From: Roseomonas marmotae | GTDB taxonomy: Bacteria; Pseudomonadota; Alphaproteobacteria; Acetobacterales; Acetobacteraceae | Length of the DNA: 64,000 nt | NCBI RefSeq assembly: GCF_017654485.1 | Contig: NZ_CP061093.1 | Span: forward strand, 38,715 to 102,714 | Reading direction: 5' to 3' | Shown here: one piece after another, positions 39,722 through 48,865 of the stretch | How the letters are laid out: each line of letters begins with the position of its first letter | How positions within the stretch are numbered: position 1 is the first letter of the stretch | Made by a program: the position numbers and the translations under genes | The notes under the pieces: model-generated | Databases searched by the model: none | What the model was told of the DNA's origin: nothing | What the model saw: only the letters and a program-made list of their open reading frames with translations

Positions 39722-40311
39722 CAACGCCCCCGGAGGCGATGGGGCCACGAGGCCGGAATCATGGTGGTCTGGGCGCAGGCACGATGGCCCTCGCCTGCCG
39801 TACAGCCATAACACGCGCCTGCGATATGCAGCACTTCCTCAGATGTTGCGGACAATACCGTAGGCATCCCACTCCGCGTCTGCTCGAGGGCGCCAAGCTC
39901 TTGGCGGATGCGACATGAGGGCATCGGCATCCTGGACAGCAGTCCTGCCTGACCCGGCTTCTGCTGACGGCTGGGCCGCCGGTACACCCTGCCCAACCGC
40001 CGACTGCCCATGAGCGGCTTGTGCCGGATTCCGTCAGGCCGCCAGCGGCGCCGCTGACGCTTCCTGAGACGGGATGATCCATCCCGGACAGGCGTAGCGC
40101 GCTGCCCGCCAGGGGCCCCTCCGGCCGCTGCGCCACGCGCTCCTGATCTCCTCCACGAGCGGCCGGCCTGACGTTTATCTGCGCCTGAATATCTGCCTTT
40201 TGCGCCACCCGCGCCACCTCCCGCTACGTCTGCAGCGAGATCCTGGAACGGCACCCTGACACAATAGATATCGTTTAATGCGGCGATACGGCCATGACAG
40301 CACAAGGTGCA

Positions 40312-40348
40312 TGATAACCCAAGCTTATCATACAATATTGCTTATCAT
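40312..40348. promoter_or_regulatory. TGATAA repeat array before the HAD gene
   Basis: TGATAA at 40312 and its reverse TTATCA at 40325 form an inverted repeat. GCTTATCAT occurs at 40323 and again at 40340, a 17-bp direct repeat. The zone is AT-rich and lies about 100 bases upstream of the HAD-gene ATG. Operator-like. Confidence 0.4.
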
Positions 40349-40447
40349 GGTAGCCTCGGCCGTGCAGGGCCTATGGAACGCTCCTCACCAGGCACCTGAC
40401 ACAGAGGAACCATTGCAACCCGAAGCGCCATTTGGCATGGGCCATCC

Positions 40448-41080
40448 ATGCACTACGACCTCGCTATCTTCGACTTCGACGGCACACTCGCGGATAGCAG
40501 GGAGTGGTTCTTCGGATCATTGAACGAGGTCGCGGACCGGTTCGGCTTCCGGCAGACCACGCCCGAGGAGCGGGAAGAGCTTCGTCGCCTTGCAACCCGC
40601 GATATTGTCAGGCGCCTCCAGGTCCCTCTGTGGAAGTTACCGGCCATTGCTCGTCATATGCGGCAACGCGCATCGGAAGACATCTCCGCCATCCGCCTCT
40701 TCGATGGCGTTCCGGAGGCTCTGGGCAGCCTCCGTCAACGGGGTATGGCTCTCGCCGTCGTCAGTTCGAACTCAGAGGCGAATGTGCGCCGCGTCCTCGG
40801 CACGGAACTGGCCGCGCAGATTAGCTTCTATGGCTGCGGCTCCTCGCTGTTCGGGAAGGCCGCCAAGTTACGGCAGGCCATGAAGCTCGTAGGGGCCACT
40901 CCTGCCCGCACCATCTGTATTGGCGATGAGAGCCGGGACATCGAAGCGGCCCAGTCCGTGTCGGCAGCCTCTGCCGCGGTGACCTGGGGATATGCGGCAC
41001 CGGAGGCGCTTCGAAGGCTGCTTCCAACGGTTGTTCTGGAAACAGTAGAGGAGATCGCAGTGCTCGGCCTCGATGCCTGA
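40448..41080 (+). CDS. HAD-family phosphatase (phosphoglycolate phosphatase-like)
   Basis: 210 residues, cytosolic. Motif I DFDGTLADSREWF (about 9-21, with the nucleophile Asp), motif II AVVSSNSEA, and motif III/IV CIGDESRDIEAAQSV. The cap domain lies between motif I and II. Resembles Gph/pyrophosphatase PpaX-type enzymes. Its base composition is less GC-biased than the flanks. It stands alone between two gene-poor stretches, so acquisition is possible. Substrate cannot be fixed from sequence. Confidence 0.85.
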   Translation: MHYDLAIFDFDGTLADSREWFFGSLNEVADRFGFRQTTPEEREELRRLATRDIVRRLQVPLWKLPAIARHMRQRASEDISAIRLFDGVPEALGSLRQRGMALAVVSSNSEANVRRVLGTELAAQISFYGCGSSLFGKAAKLRQAMKLVGATPARTICIGDESRDIEAAQSVSAASAAVTWGYAAPEALRRLLPTVVLETVEEIAVLGLDA

Positions 41081-41412
41081 GGCGCAGGGGAATTGCGCCG
41101 ACTATCGGAGCCATTCGGCTGCCGAATACGTCAGATCGGGCTTATAGACTTCGGCCGGAAGAGCAGAACAAACCTATTCGAGCCGCCCTCGATGGCGCTG
41201 CCCAGGCGCATGATCGAGCGCTCAACCGGCTTCTCGGCTACCAGCCGGCAACGCCTCCGACATGCTGAAAGACAGTTCGGCGGAGGGTGTTCCCGGCCAT
41301 CAGCAAACCGGGCGGGGAGACAGGCTGGATCAGCCTGCGCATCGCGGCCTTCTCCGGCCGAGGCCTATGCGCCGGATGGTCGCATTGACCTCCGGCGCAT
41401 CGGCCATCCGGC
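41081..41412. other. Gene-free stretch of about 330 bases
   Basis: Begins with a weak hairpin (GGCGCA / TGCGCC, 7-base loop) just after the HAD stop. Otherwise only short frames with no family likeness; no direct repeats or tRNA-like fold seen. Confidence 0.4.
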
Positions 41413-41790
41413 TCAGGGGTTGGCCAGGAAGGCGATGATATCCTTACGGTCCTGCCCTGCGTTGACGCGCAGCACCATGCGGGTGCCGCGTGCCACGCCG
41501 GTCGGGTTGGCCAGATAGGCGTCGAGCGTCTCCGGCGTCCAGGTCTGGCCCAGCGCCCGCAGCGCCGGCGAGTAGTTGTAGCCCTCGACGCCGGCGGCGG
41601 CGCGGCCCATCACGCCCTGCAGCGTCGGGCCGACGCCGTTGCGCGGCTGCGCCACCTGGTGGCAGGCCTGGCACTGGCGCTGGAACAGGGTGCGTCCACG
41701 GGCCGCATCCCCCTCCTGCGCCTGGGCGGCGGAAGGGGCGAGCAGCGCACCGCCCAAAAGGGCGGCGGCAAGCCAGGGAAGGGTCATCAT
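41413..41790 (-). CDS. Periplasmic class I cytochrome c
   Basis: 125 residues. Signal peptide about 1-24 (ending AAQAQ), then the haem site CQACH (about 40-44), [15 protein letters not shown], and the Met axial ligand in GTRMVLRV near 106. This is a small single-haem cytochrome. It overlaps the end of the upstream molybdenum-subunit gene by four bases (ATGA). The complex probably passes electrons from the 2Fe-2S subunit to this cytochrome and on to the respiratory chain. Confidence 0.9.
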   Translation of the reverse strand: MMTLPWLAAALLGGALLAPSAAQAQEGDAARGRTLFQRQCQACHQVAQPRNGVGPTLQGVMGRAAAGVEGYNYSPALRALGQTWTPETLDAYLANPTGVARGTRMVLRVNAGQDRKDIIAFLANP

Positions 41791-44027
41791 ACAGCTCCGA
41801 ACCGGGCCTTGGAGAGGGGCAGGCTGCGGATGCGCTGCCCGGTCAGCGCGGCCACCGCATTGACCACGGCGGGCGGCACGCCGGGCAGGCCGGGCTCGCC
41901 GACACCGCCCATGGGCGCGCCGCTCTCGACGATGCGCACATGCACGCGCGGCATCCGCCCCGGCGGCAGGATCGGGTAGCCGTCGAAGTTACGCGCCTGC
42001 GGCACGCCGCCCTCGTAGATCACCTCCTCCAGCAGCGCCGAGGACAGGCCGAGCGCCACGGCGGAATTCACCTGCGCCGCGATGATCGCGGGGTTGACGA
42101 TGGAGCCCGGATCGATCGCCACCCAGACGTCATGCACCACCACCTCGCCATCCTTCAGCGAGACCTCGGCGATGGTCGCCACCTCGCTGCCGAAGGGCGA
42201 GGCCATGGCGACGCCCCGGGCGCGCCGGGTGCCGTCCGCCGCGTCATAGGGGCCGCGCTTCCAGCCGCCGGAGAGTTCGCCCACCGCCTCCAGCAGCGCC
42301 TTGTGGCGCGGCTTCTCGGCCAGCAGCCGCAGGCGCAGCGCATAGGGGTCCTGCCCGCCGGCCTCCGCCATCTCATCGAAGAAGGTCTCGTAGAAGTAGT
42401 CGTTCATCGAGTGGCCGACGGAGCGCCAGAAGCTGATGATGGCCGGGTGCTTCAGCGGCACATGGCCGACGCGGCGGTTGGGGATGGCGTAGGGCTTGCC
42501 GGCGATGCCCTCCACCACCGTGGAGTCGGCCACGCCGGGCCGGGTGCCGAACCAGCGGCCGGAGGGGCCTTCGCCCACCGCCTCGGCCTCCAGCGCCACG
42601 GGCAGGCCGTCGGCATCGAGGCCGGCGCGGAAGCGCGCCAGCCCCATCGGCCGCAGCCCGTCGCGCAGGAACTCCTCCTCCCGGCTCCAGATCAGCTTCA
42701 CCGGCCGGCCCACGGCCTTGGCGAGCTGGATGGCCTGCGGGAAGGGGCTGGCCGCGTCGTAAAGGAAATGCCGGCCGAAGAAGCCGCCCAGCAGTGGCGA
42801 ATGGATGCGCACCTGCTCCGGCGCCAGGCCGGCCAACTGCGCGGCGGCGCGCTGGAACACCTCGGGCGCCTGGTTGGGCAGCCAGAGATCGAGCGTGCCA
42901 TCGGCGTTCCACCGGGCGGTCGCCGAGGGAGGCTCCAGCTGGCCATGCGCGAGATAGGGCGCGTCGTAGGTGGCCTCGACGGTGCGGGTGGCGCCCTGCA
43001 TCGCCTTGGCGGCGTCGCCCTCGGTCTCGGCGGTGATGCCCGGTCCGGCTTCGGCGGCGAGGGCCGCACGCAGGCCGTGGGAGGAGAAATCCGCCGGCAT
43101 CGCATTGCGCGCCCCGGCGGCGGGCTCGTCCCAGCGCACCTCCAGGGTCTCGACGGCGCGGCGGGCACGCCACCACTGGTCGGCCACCACGGCGACGGCG
43201 CCGGGCAGGCGGTGGACCGAGTGCACGCCCGGCATGGCCCGCACCGCCGCCTCGTTGGCGAGCTCGCCCGGCTCCATGCCCAGGCGCGGCGCGTGCTGCA
43301 CGGCCGCCTGCAGCATGCCCTCGACAGTCAGGTCGATGGAATAGACCGCCTTGCCGGTGGACTTCGCCCGCACATCAAGCCGGGCCACCGGCTTGCCGAT
43401 GTAGCGGAAGTCCTTCTCGGCGCGCAGCGGGGCGCTGTCCGGCACCGGCAGGGCCGCGGCCTCGGCGGCCAGCGCGCCATAGTCCAGGCTGCGGCCGGAG
43501 GCGGCGTGGATCACCCGGCCCGGCTCGGTGGTCAGGCTATCGGCCGGCACACCGAGCCGCGTGGCGGCGGCCTGGATCAGCATGGCCCGCGCCTTGGCGC
43601 CAAGCTGGCGCATCACCGGATAGCTGCTGCGCGTCGAGAAGCTGCCGCCGGTGATGCGCCGGCCATTGACCACCGCGTAGTCCGCACCGGGCGGCGCGCA
43701 TTCGACGACAAAGCGAGCGGGATCGACATCCAGCTCCTCGCCGACGATCTGCGCCATCGCCGTGTCGATGCCCTGGCCACCCTCGATGAAGGGGCTCTTG
43801 AGCAGGACCGAGCCATCAGCGCGGATCTCCAGGAAGGCCGGCACGCGGCTGCCCGGCTTTACCGCGGCGGCGGCGGCCTGCTGGGCACGCGCGGCGCGGG
43901 GCGGCAGCGCCACGCCCAGCACCAGCGCGCCGAGCGCGGCACCGAGTGCGCCACGGCGGGAGAGGTTGACCGGCTGGCCCTCGGGCAGAGCGGCATCGGA
44001 GAAGAGCGTGGGGGGGAGACCGTCCAT
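41787..44027 (-). CDS. Molybdenum-cofactor subunit, isoquinoline 1-oxidoreductase type (IorB-like)
   Basis: 746 residues. Twin-Arg-like leader [29 protein letters not shown] (about 22-50), so it is likely exported folded by Tat with its Fe-S partner. Marks of the family: [74 protein letters not shown], and a C-terminal [25 protein letters not shown] with the catalytic Glu. Paired with a 2Fe-2S subunit upstream and cytochrome c downstream, an arrangement of periplasmic aldehyde or N-heterocycle dehydrogenases. Confidence 0.9.
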   Translation of the reverse strand: MDGLPPTLFSDAALPEGQPVNLSRRGALGAALGALVLGVALPPRAARAQQAAAAAVKPGSRVPAFLEIRADGSVLLKSPFIEGGQGIDTAMAQIVGEELDVDPARFVVECAPPGADYAVVNGRRITGGSFSTRSSYPVMRQLGAKARAMLIQAAATRLGVPADSLTTEPGRVIHAASGRSLDYGALAAEAAALPVPDSAPLRAEKDFRYIGKPVARLDVRAKSTGKAVYSIDLTVEGMLQAAVQHAPRLGMEPGELANEAAVRAMPGVHSVHRLPGAVAVVADQWWRARRAVETLEVRWDEPAAGARNAMPADFSSHGLRAALAAEAGPGITAETEGDAAKAMQGATRTVEATYDAPYLAHGQLEPPSATARWNADGTLDLWLPNQAPEVFQRAAAQLAGLAPEQVRIHSPLLGGFFGRHFLYDAASPFPQAIQLAKAVGRPVKLIWSREEEFLRDGLRPMGLARFRAGLDADGLPVALEAEAVGEGPSGRWFGTRPGVADSTVVEGIAGKPYAIPNRRVGHVPLKHPAIISFWRSVGHSMNDYFYETFFDEMAEAGGQDPYALRLRLLAEKPRHKALLEAVGELSGGWKRGPYDAADGTRRARGVAMASPFGSEVATIAEVSLKDGEVVVHDVWVAIDPGSIVNPAIIAAQVNSAVALGLSSALLEEVIYEGGVPQARNFDGYPILPPGRMPRVHVRIVESGAPMGGVGEPGLPGVPPAVVNAVAALTGQRIRSLPLSKARFGAV

Positions 44028-44037
44028 ATCTGCCTCC

Positions 44038-44487
44038 TCAGCCCTGCGCCGCGGCCTGCCGCACGGCGGCGGCGATGGCGTTGTAGGTGCCGCAGCGGCA
44101 CAGATTGGTCATGGCGCCGGCGATGTCATCGTCGGTGGGCTTCGGCGTCTGCTGCAACAGGGCCGTGGCCGCCATCACCTGGCCGGACTGGCAGTAGCCG
44201 CATTGCGGCACCTGGCTGGCCACCCAGGCCTCGACCACGCGCCGGCCGACCGGGTCCTGCTCGACCGCCTCGATGGTGGTGATGGGGAGGCCCACCACGC
44301 TCTCCGCCGGGGTGACGCAGGAGCGCATGGCCTGGCCATCCACCAGCACGGTGCAGGCGCCACACTGCGCCACGCCGCAGCCATACTTGGTACCGGTCAT
44401 GCCGAGCACATCGCGGATCACCCACAGCAGCGGCGTGTCAGCCTCGGCCTCCACGCTATGGGTCACGCCATTGATCATCAGGTCCAT
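44038..44487 (-). CDS. 2Fe-2S subunit, isoquinoline 1-oxidoreductase type (IorA-like)
   Basis: 149 residues. First cluster TKYGCGVAQCGACTVLVDGQAMRSC (about 33-57), second cluster PQCGYCQSGQVMAATALL and TNLCRCGTYNAI. No leader of its own, as expected if it is co-exported with the Tat-tagged large subunit. Ten bases separate it from the large-subunit gene. First gene of the three-gene minus-strand operon. Confidence 0.9.
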   Translation of the reverse strand: MDLMINGVTHSVEAEADTPLLWVIRDVLGMTGTKYGCGVAQCGACTVLVDGQAMRSCVTPAESVVGLPITTIEAVEQDPVGRRVVEAWVASQVPQCGYCQSGQVMAATALLQQTPKPTDDDIAGAMTNLCRCGTYNAIAAAVRQAAAQG

Positions 44488-44797
44488 GGAAGTCGTCCTC
44501 GCAGGGCAGAGCAGGGAAAGTCAGAAAGAAGGAAGCGGCTGGATCAGGCCTGGCGGAGGAGATCCTTCACCAAGCCTAGCAAGACGTCCCGGAAGAGGGC
44601 GTGAGATCGGGGACAACTACCCGAAGACAGCACTGCACGCAAAACACAGATCTCCTGTTCTGGTACGGGTCCTCACCGCAGTTTTGGAGCGGCATTCCTG
44701 AACCGCAGCTGAACGGAAGGTTCAGGCTGGGTTCAGTCCGATCCCCATAAAACCTCTCCTGCCATCGGTCTTATCCAGATCCTTCAGGAGAAATCTC
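44488..44797. other. Divergent intergenic region of about 310 bases
   Basis: Lies between the IorA-like operon and the small exported protein gene. The right half holds the four-copy GTTCAG array (listed separately). The left half has no clear signal. Confidence 0.5.
44698..44736. promoter_or_regulatory. Four-copy GTTCAG operator with 11-bp period
   Basis: CTGAAC at 44698 and 44709, then GTTCAG at 44720 and 44731. All four hexamers are separated by exactly five bases, giving a mirror-symmetric array. It lies about 62 bases before the ATG of the small exported protein. Tandem hexamers at 11 bp are the usual geometry of OmpR-family response-regulator sites, and such a regulator is encoded 800 bases downstream. 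Confidence 0.65.
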
Positions 44798-45115
44798 ATG
44801 TCTCGCAAAACCTCCCTCGGCCTCGCTTCCATCTTCACCCTGCTGGTCGCGGCCTCTCCCGCCAGCGCGCAGATCGTCGTCCTGTCTCAGGGTGAGTCCT
44901 TCGCCGTGCAACGCGATGCCGGTGACAACGGTAACCTGGTCGGCGGCGGCGCCGTCGATGTGCTCAGCCATGGCGAGAACTTCCACGCCAGCTATCGCGA
45001 TCCCGCTTTCGCTGAACGTACCCCGGGCACTCCGGTCGCGATCGGCGGTGGCAATGGCGATATCGTCTACCTGGCTCCCGGCGCCTCAACCGGGTTCATG
45101 GCCATGGTGAAGTGA
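44798..45115 (+). CDS. Small exported protein of unknown function
   Basis: 105 residues. Signal peptide about 1-24 (MSRKTSLGLASIFTLLVAASPASAQ). The mature part is small, Gly/Asp/Ala-rich, with EIV-like IVVLSQGESFAVQRDAGDNGNLVGGGAVDVLSHGENF and GGGNGDIVYLAPGA. No Cys. I know no family. The operator upstream suggests it is a target of the adjacent two-component system, perhaps a periplasmic or envelope-stress protein. Confidence 0.7.
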   Translation: MSRKTSLGLASIFTLLVAASPASAQIVVLSQGESFAVQRDAGDNGNLVGGGAVDVLSHGENFHASYRDPAFAERTPGTPVAIGGGNGDIVYLAPGASTGFMAMVK

Positions 45116-45132
45116 TCCCTGCTCGGCTGAAC

Positions 45133-45163
45133 CCGGAGGGACTATCCCCGCTGCACCCTCCGG
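45133..45163 (+). terminator. Hairpin between exported protein and PepSY gene
   Basis: CCGGAGGG / CCCTCCGG, a perfect 8-bp stem with a 15-base loop, starting 17 bases after the stop codon. No clear T tract. It would separate the transcript from the PepSY operon, which has its own GTTCAG operator. Confidence 0.4.
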
Positions 45164-45164
45164 T

Positions 45165-45181
45165 GTTCAGCTTCAGTTCAG
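45165..45181 (+). promoter_or_regulatory. GTTCAG direct repeat before the PepSY-kinase operon
   Basis: GTTCAG at 45165 and 45176, 11 bp apart, with the same following bases (CTTCA), 23 bases before the ATG of the PepSY gene. Same motif and spacing as the four-copy array at 44698, which suggests autoregulation of this operon. Confidence 0.6.
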
Positions 45182-45204
45182 CTTCATGCTGGCAGTAAAG
45201 GCTG

Positions 45205-45531
45205 ATGTTCAGTCTCCGTTGCCTGCAGATCCCTCTTTCGGTCGGCCTCCTCACGATGGCGGGTACAGCCTGGGCTGCCGGGCCGCTTGACCAGGAGGAG
45301 GCGAGGAGAGCGACGGAGGCAGGCCAGATCCGGCCGCTCGCGGAGGTCATGACCTCCGTCGAGCAGCGCTTCGTCGGCAAGGTGGTGAATATCGGCCTGG
45401 ATCGGGACCAGGGGCGCTGGCTCTACCATTTCAAGGTCCTGCCTGGCTCCGGGCTGATCTACAAGCTGACGATCGACGCCGCGAGCGGGGATGTCGTCCG
45501 TTCCCACGGCCTGGTACAGGAGCGCCGCTGA
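45205..45531 (+). CDS. PepSY-domain periplasmic protein
   Basis: 108 residues. Leader about 1-24 (LTMAGTAWAAG), then a PepSY-type fold: EEARRATEAGQIRPLAEVMTSVEQRFVGKVVNIGLDRDQGRWLYHFKVLPGSGLIYKLTIDAASGDVVRSHG, with the usual ending of that domain. Genes for such proteins often precede sensor kinases and can bind or modulate them. Stop overlaps the response-regulator ATG by one base, so the three form an operon. Confidence 0.8.
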   Translation: MFSLRCLQIPLSVGLLTMAGTAWAAGPLDQEEARRATEAGQIRPLAEVMTSVEQRFVGKVVNIGLDRDQGRWLYHFKVLPGSGLIYKLTIDAASGDVVRSHGLVQERR

Positions 45532-46190
45532 TGCGTCTGCTGGTGGTGGAGGATAATACGGATCTGGCGGGCCAGCTCGTGACGGCGCTGACCCAGGCGA
45601 GATTCGTCGTGGATCAGGCAGGCGACGGCGAGGAAGCCCTCTTCCTCGGCGAGACCGAGCCGTATGACGCGATCGTTCTCGATCTCGGCCTTCCGGTCAT
45701 GGATGGCCTGTCCGTGCTGCGGCAATGGCGACAGGCCAGCCGCGACACACCCGTCCTCATCCTGACCGCGCGGGATTCCTGGACGGAAAAGGTGGCGGGG
45801 CTGAATGCCGGGGCGGATGATTACCTGTCCAAGCCCTTCGCCATGGATGAACTGGTCGCCCGCCTGCACGCCCTCATTCGCCGGGCCGCCGGGCATGCGC
45901 GCCCCGAGATCGTGGTCGGCCAGCTTTCCCTCAATGCGGTCGCCGGCCAGGCCAACTGGGGCGGGCAGTCCGTGCGGCTGACCGCTCTGGAGTTCCGCAT
46001 GCTGACTTATCTTGCCCAGCATGCGGGACGCATCGTCAGCAAGACGGAACTGACCGAGCATCTCTACGCGCAGGACTTCGACCGTGACTCGAACACGCTG
46101 GAAGTCGTTGTCGGGAGGCTCCGCCGCAAACTGGACGCCGGTTTCATCGAGACCGTGCGCGGGCAGGGATACAGGATCAGTCATGGCTAG
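45531..46190 (+). CDS. OmpR-family response regulator
   Basis: 219 residues. Receiver domain (about 1-115): acidic pair near 8-9, phosphoacceptor Asp51 in AIVLDLGLPVMDG, conserved Thr in VLILTARDSW and Lys in DDYLSKPFAMDEL. C-terminal winged helix (about 128-215): VRLTALEFRMLTYLAQHAGRIVSKTELTEHLYAQDFDRDSNTLEVVVGRLRRKLDAGFIETVRGQGYRI. Closest known relatives are PhoP/QseB/PmrA-type regulators. Likely binds the GTTCAG repeats. Its end overlaps the kinase gene by eight bases. Confidence 0.92.
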   Translation: MRLLVVEDNTDLAGQLVTALTQARFVVDQAGDGEEALFLGETEPYDAIVLDLGLPVMDGLSVLRQWRQASRDTPVLILTARDSWTEKVAGLNAGADDYLSKPFAMDELVARLHALIRRAAGHARPEIVVGQLSLNAVAGQANWGGQSVRLTALEFRMLTYLAQHAGRIVSKTELTEHLYAQDFDRDSNTLEVVVGRLRRKLDAGFIETVRGQGYRISHG

Positions 46191-47586
46191 CATGCCGCGC
46201 CTCTTCCGCTCCCTGACCTTTCGCCTGGCCCTGCTCTCCGCCCTCTGGGTGGCCGGTGGGCTCGGCCTCGCCGGCTACATGCTGCTCGGCCTGATCAACG
46301 CGCAGCTGACCGAGAGCTTCGACCTGCGCACCTCCGCTCTCCTGTACAAGGTGGCCGGGGCCGCCGCCCTGGGGCCGGACGGCCGTCCGAGGCTGGACAG
46401 CAGCGTGCCGGTTCCGGAGTTCGAGCAGCCTCTTTCCGGCTACTACTGGCAAATGGAGGCAGGGGATCTGCGCGCCATGTCCAGATCGCTCTGGGATGGC
46501 CAGATCGCGCTGCCGGGCGCGTCACCCCACAGCAAAGCGCCCGTGATCCGGGACGGGATAGGCCCCCGCGGCGAGCCGCTGCGCGTTGCCGAGCGCCTGG
46601 TGACGATGCCGGAGAGCCGGGAACCTATCCGGATCCGCGTCGGCCTGGACCGGCGGCCGCTCGATGATCAGATCGCGTCCTTCCGGTTGCTGATCCTCAC
46701 CTATTTCGGCGTTATTGGCATTGGGCTGGTGGCGGGGGGCACGGCGCAACTCATCTGGGGCATGCGGCCGCTGCGACAGGCACGCGAGGCGCTGATCCTG
46801 CTGCGTGCCGGTCAGCGCACCTCCCTGGCACATAGCAGTGCACCCAGCGAGATCGCGCCGCTGCTGGAGGAGATCGACGCCCTGGTGCGGCAGAACCACG
46901 ATACGGTAGAACGCGCCCGCTCCCATGTCGGCAATCTGGCCCACGCTTTGAAGACGCCGCTTGCCGTGCAGCGGATGGCGCTCGATCCGGGCACAGCCGA
47001 TACCCGACTGGCGCGGGAGCAGAATCGAACCATGGAGATGTTGATGCAGCATCACCTCTCGCGCGCCCGTGGCGCTGCTCTGGCGGGGGCTGCCGCCACG
47101 GACGCCTCGCCGGTCGAGGTCGCGCGGGAGATCGCGACAGCCTTGTCCCGGATCTTTGCCAATAAGGATCTGGAGCTCGATATCCTGGGTGACGACGCTC
47201 TCCGGGCCAAGGTCGATCGGCAGGATCTGACGGAGATCATCGGCAATCTGCTGGAGAACGCCTGCCAGTGGGCAAGGCATCAAGTAACTCTCGCCGTAGG
47301 CCACAGCAGTGCCAATCTCCTGATCACGGTCACAGATGACGGTCCTGGCGTTGCTTTGGAGGACTACGACACGGTGCTGGCGCGCGGCGTGCGGCTGGAT
47401 GAGGCAAAGCCCGGCAGCGGCCTCGGCCTCGCCATCACGCGGGACCTCGTGAACCTCTATGGCGGCAGCCTTTCCCTGCAAGAGGCCCAGCCCGCCGGCC
47501 TCATGGTGGCCGTCACCCTGCCCCTGAGCTTGCGGCAGGAAGCAAGGCATGCAGAGCAGCGATCACGAGGGCAGGCTTCCGCTTGA
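46183..47586 (+). CDS. Sensor histidine kinase
   Basis: 467 residues. Membrane helix 1 at about 15-36 and helix 2 at about 170-195 flank a periplasmic sensor part. A HAMP-like linker follows (MRPLRQAREALILLRAGQRTSL). H-box NLAHALKTPLAVQRM with the phosphorylated His near 254. N-box EIIGNLLENACQWA, G1 VTDDGPGV and G2 PGSGLGLAITRDLV. This is a PhoQ/QseC-type kinase. It pairs with the upstream regulator. The signal is unknown; the PepSY gene upstream hints at an envelope stimulus. Confidence 0.92.
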   Translation: MASMPRLFRSLTFRLALLSALWVAGGLGLAGYMLLGLINAQLTESFDLRTSALLYKVAGAAALGPDGRPRLDSSVPVPEFEQPLSGYYWQMEAGDLRAMSRSLWDGQIALPGASPHSKAPVIRDGIGPRGEPLRVAERLVTMPESREPIRIRVGLDRRPLDDQIASFRLLILTYFGVIGIGLVAGGTAQLIWGMRPLRQAREALILLRAGQRTSLAHSSAPSEIAPLLEEIDALVRQNHDTVERARSHVGNLAHALKTPLAVQRMALDPGTADTRLAREQNRTMEMLMQHHLSRARGAALAGAAATDASPVEVAREIATALSRIFANKDLELDILGDDALRAKVDRQDLTEIIGNLLENACQWARHQVTLAVGHSSANLLITVTDDGPGVALEDYDTVLARGVRLDEAKPGSGLGLAITRDLVNLYGGSLSLQEAQPAGLMVAVTLPLSLRQEARHAEQRSRGQASA

Positions 47587-47698
47587 ATAATATCGGGCAT
47601 CGCTGGCCGTCGTTCGTGCAAGTCTGCGTGCCGGCTGAGCTGATCTACCTGCGCCCTGTCAGCCCAGGCTCCAATACATACCATGCACCATAAGCTGG

Positions 47699-48673
47699 TT
47701 ATCGGGCATCCCGATCGCCGTATTCCACCGGCACCCATGCGAAGCCGCGCTGCGCGGCCCTGACATGGCCGATGCCGGGGAATGGCAGGTGCGGGGCCGC
47801 CACCAGCTCCCCATCGCGGGCGAAGAGGGAGAACTGCTCGACGCGCCGCTCCGCGGCCTTCTTCGGGTCGACGTCATAGACGATGGTGATGTCCGGCTCC
47901 GGAAACTGGACGGACGACACATGGATGAGGTCGCCGATGAACACGATCCGCTGATCCATGCTCCGGAGTGTGTAGAAGGCGCTGCCTGGCGTGTGTCCCG
48001 GATGCAGGGTCGCCGTGATGCCCGGCAGAATCTCCTCCGTCGCAGCGAAGGTCCTTATCTTGCCTGCATCGAGATACGGCTTCAGCGCGGTGATCGCCTC
48101 CTCGAAATATCTGATGTCGTAATGCGCCTTCGTCGCATTGGAAGGGTCCATGAAGAAGTCGATATCCGGCTTGCCAAGATGCACGGTCGCATTCTCGAAC
48201 ACGGCTGCGCCCGCCTTCACGAGGCCGCCTGTGTGGTCCGTGTGGACATGGGTGATCAGGATATCCGTGATCTGCCCGGGACGGACGCCAGCCAGGGCCA
48301 GGTTCGCGATCAGCTTCCCTCCCATTCCCGGTCCGAACATCTCGCCGGCCCCGGCATCCACCAGGATCCGCCGGTCGCCCATCTCCAGAAGATAGACGTT
48401 GATAGAGGCCTCGACCGGGTTCGTGAGATAGCTCTGCGCGAGCAGCGCGTCCGTCCGGACTTCCGTCGTTCCGAGCAGGAGCTTATGCAGGTCCTGCGGA
48501 ACGCTCCCGTCCGAGAGCGCGGTGATCCGAACCTCCCCGGCCTGGAAGCGGTAAAGACCGGACACCTGCGGCAGGACCCGGGGGGCGGAGAGCCTGGCCT
48601 CATGGGCGAGGGCGGCAGCCGGAGATGCGGCAAGCACGGCGAGAAGAGCTGCGATGATGGGGCGTCGGCGCAT
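47699..48673 (-). CDS. Exported metallo-beta-lactamase-fold hydrolase
   Basis: 324 residues with a signal peptide (about 1-23: AALLAVLAASPAAALAHEA). MBL motifs: the metal site HVHTDHTGG (about 143-151), ILVDAGAGEMFGPG earlier, TLHPGHTPGSAFYTL and a later VFIGDLIH. The order resembles quorum-quenching lactonases and related exported MBL proteins. Activity on lactones, esters or other substrates is not decided by the sequence. Divergent from a LysR-type regulator. Confidence 0.85.
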   Translation of the reverse strand: MRRRPIIAALLAVLAASPAAALAHEARLSAPRVLPQVSGLYRFQAGEVRITALSDGSVPQDLHKLLLGTTEVRTDALLAQSYLTNPVEASINVYLLEMGDRRILVDAGAGEMFGPGMGGKLIANLALAGVRPGQITDILITHVHTDHTGGLVKAGAAVFENATVHLGKPDIDFFMDPSNATKAHYDIRYFEEAITALKPYLDAGKIRTFAATEEILPGITATLHPGHTPGSAFYTLRSMDQRIVFIGDLIHVSSVQFPEPDITIVYDVDPKKAAERRVEQFSLFARDGELVAAPHLPFPGIGHVRAAQRGFAWVPVEYGDRDAR

Positions 48674-48865
48674 CGGGGTGGCCTCTGAACGGTGAGGAGG
48701 CCGATATCGCGGCTGCCGGATGTCTTGAGAAACCTGTCCGCCCGATAGCTGTCATCGACGCGGTTGATCGCTCGCCCGCTCATCCTGTACGCCCAGGCCC
48801 CGGCCATGCTGCCCGTGCGGGACGACGTCAGGTTGCAGATCGGGACCTCGCAGGAACTTCGGAGA

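Larger units (their letters stand above)
39701..40447. other. Gene-poor stretch of about 750 bases
   Basis: Starts with a hairpin behind the decarboxylase-like gene. From about 39730 to 40260 several frames are open but none has family-like sequence; they may be a decayed insertion. From 40260 to 40360 the sequence turns AT-rich and holds TGATAA repeats (listed separately) that probably belong to the promoter of the HAD gene. Confidence 0.4.

Noticed and set aside
39730..40260. Possible transposase remnant between the decarboxylase-like and HAD genes
   Set aside because: No DDE or HTH pattern could be read in any frame and no terminal inverted repeats were found.
41081..41099. Hairpin GGCGCA / TGCGCC after the HAD gene as a terminator
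   Set aside because: Only six base pairs with a seven-base loop and no T tract; too weak to list as a separate feature.
41490..44282. 930-codon plus-strand frame opposite the IorB-like gene
   Set aside because: His/Arg/Gly-rich antisense shadow of a clear molybdenum enzyme on the other strand.
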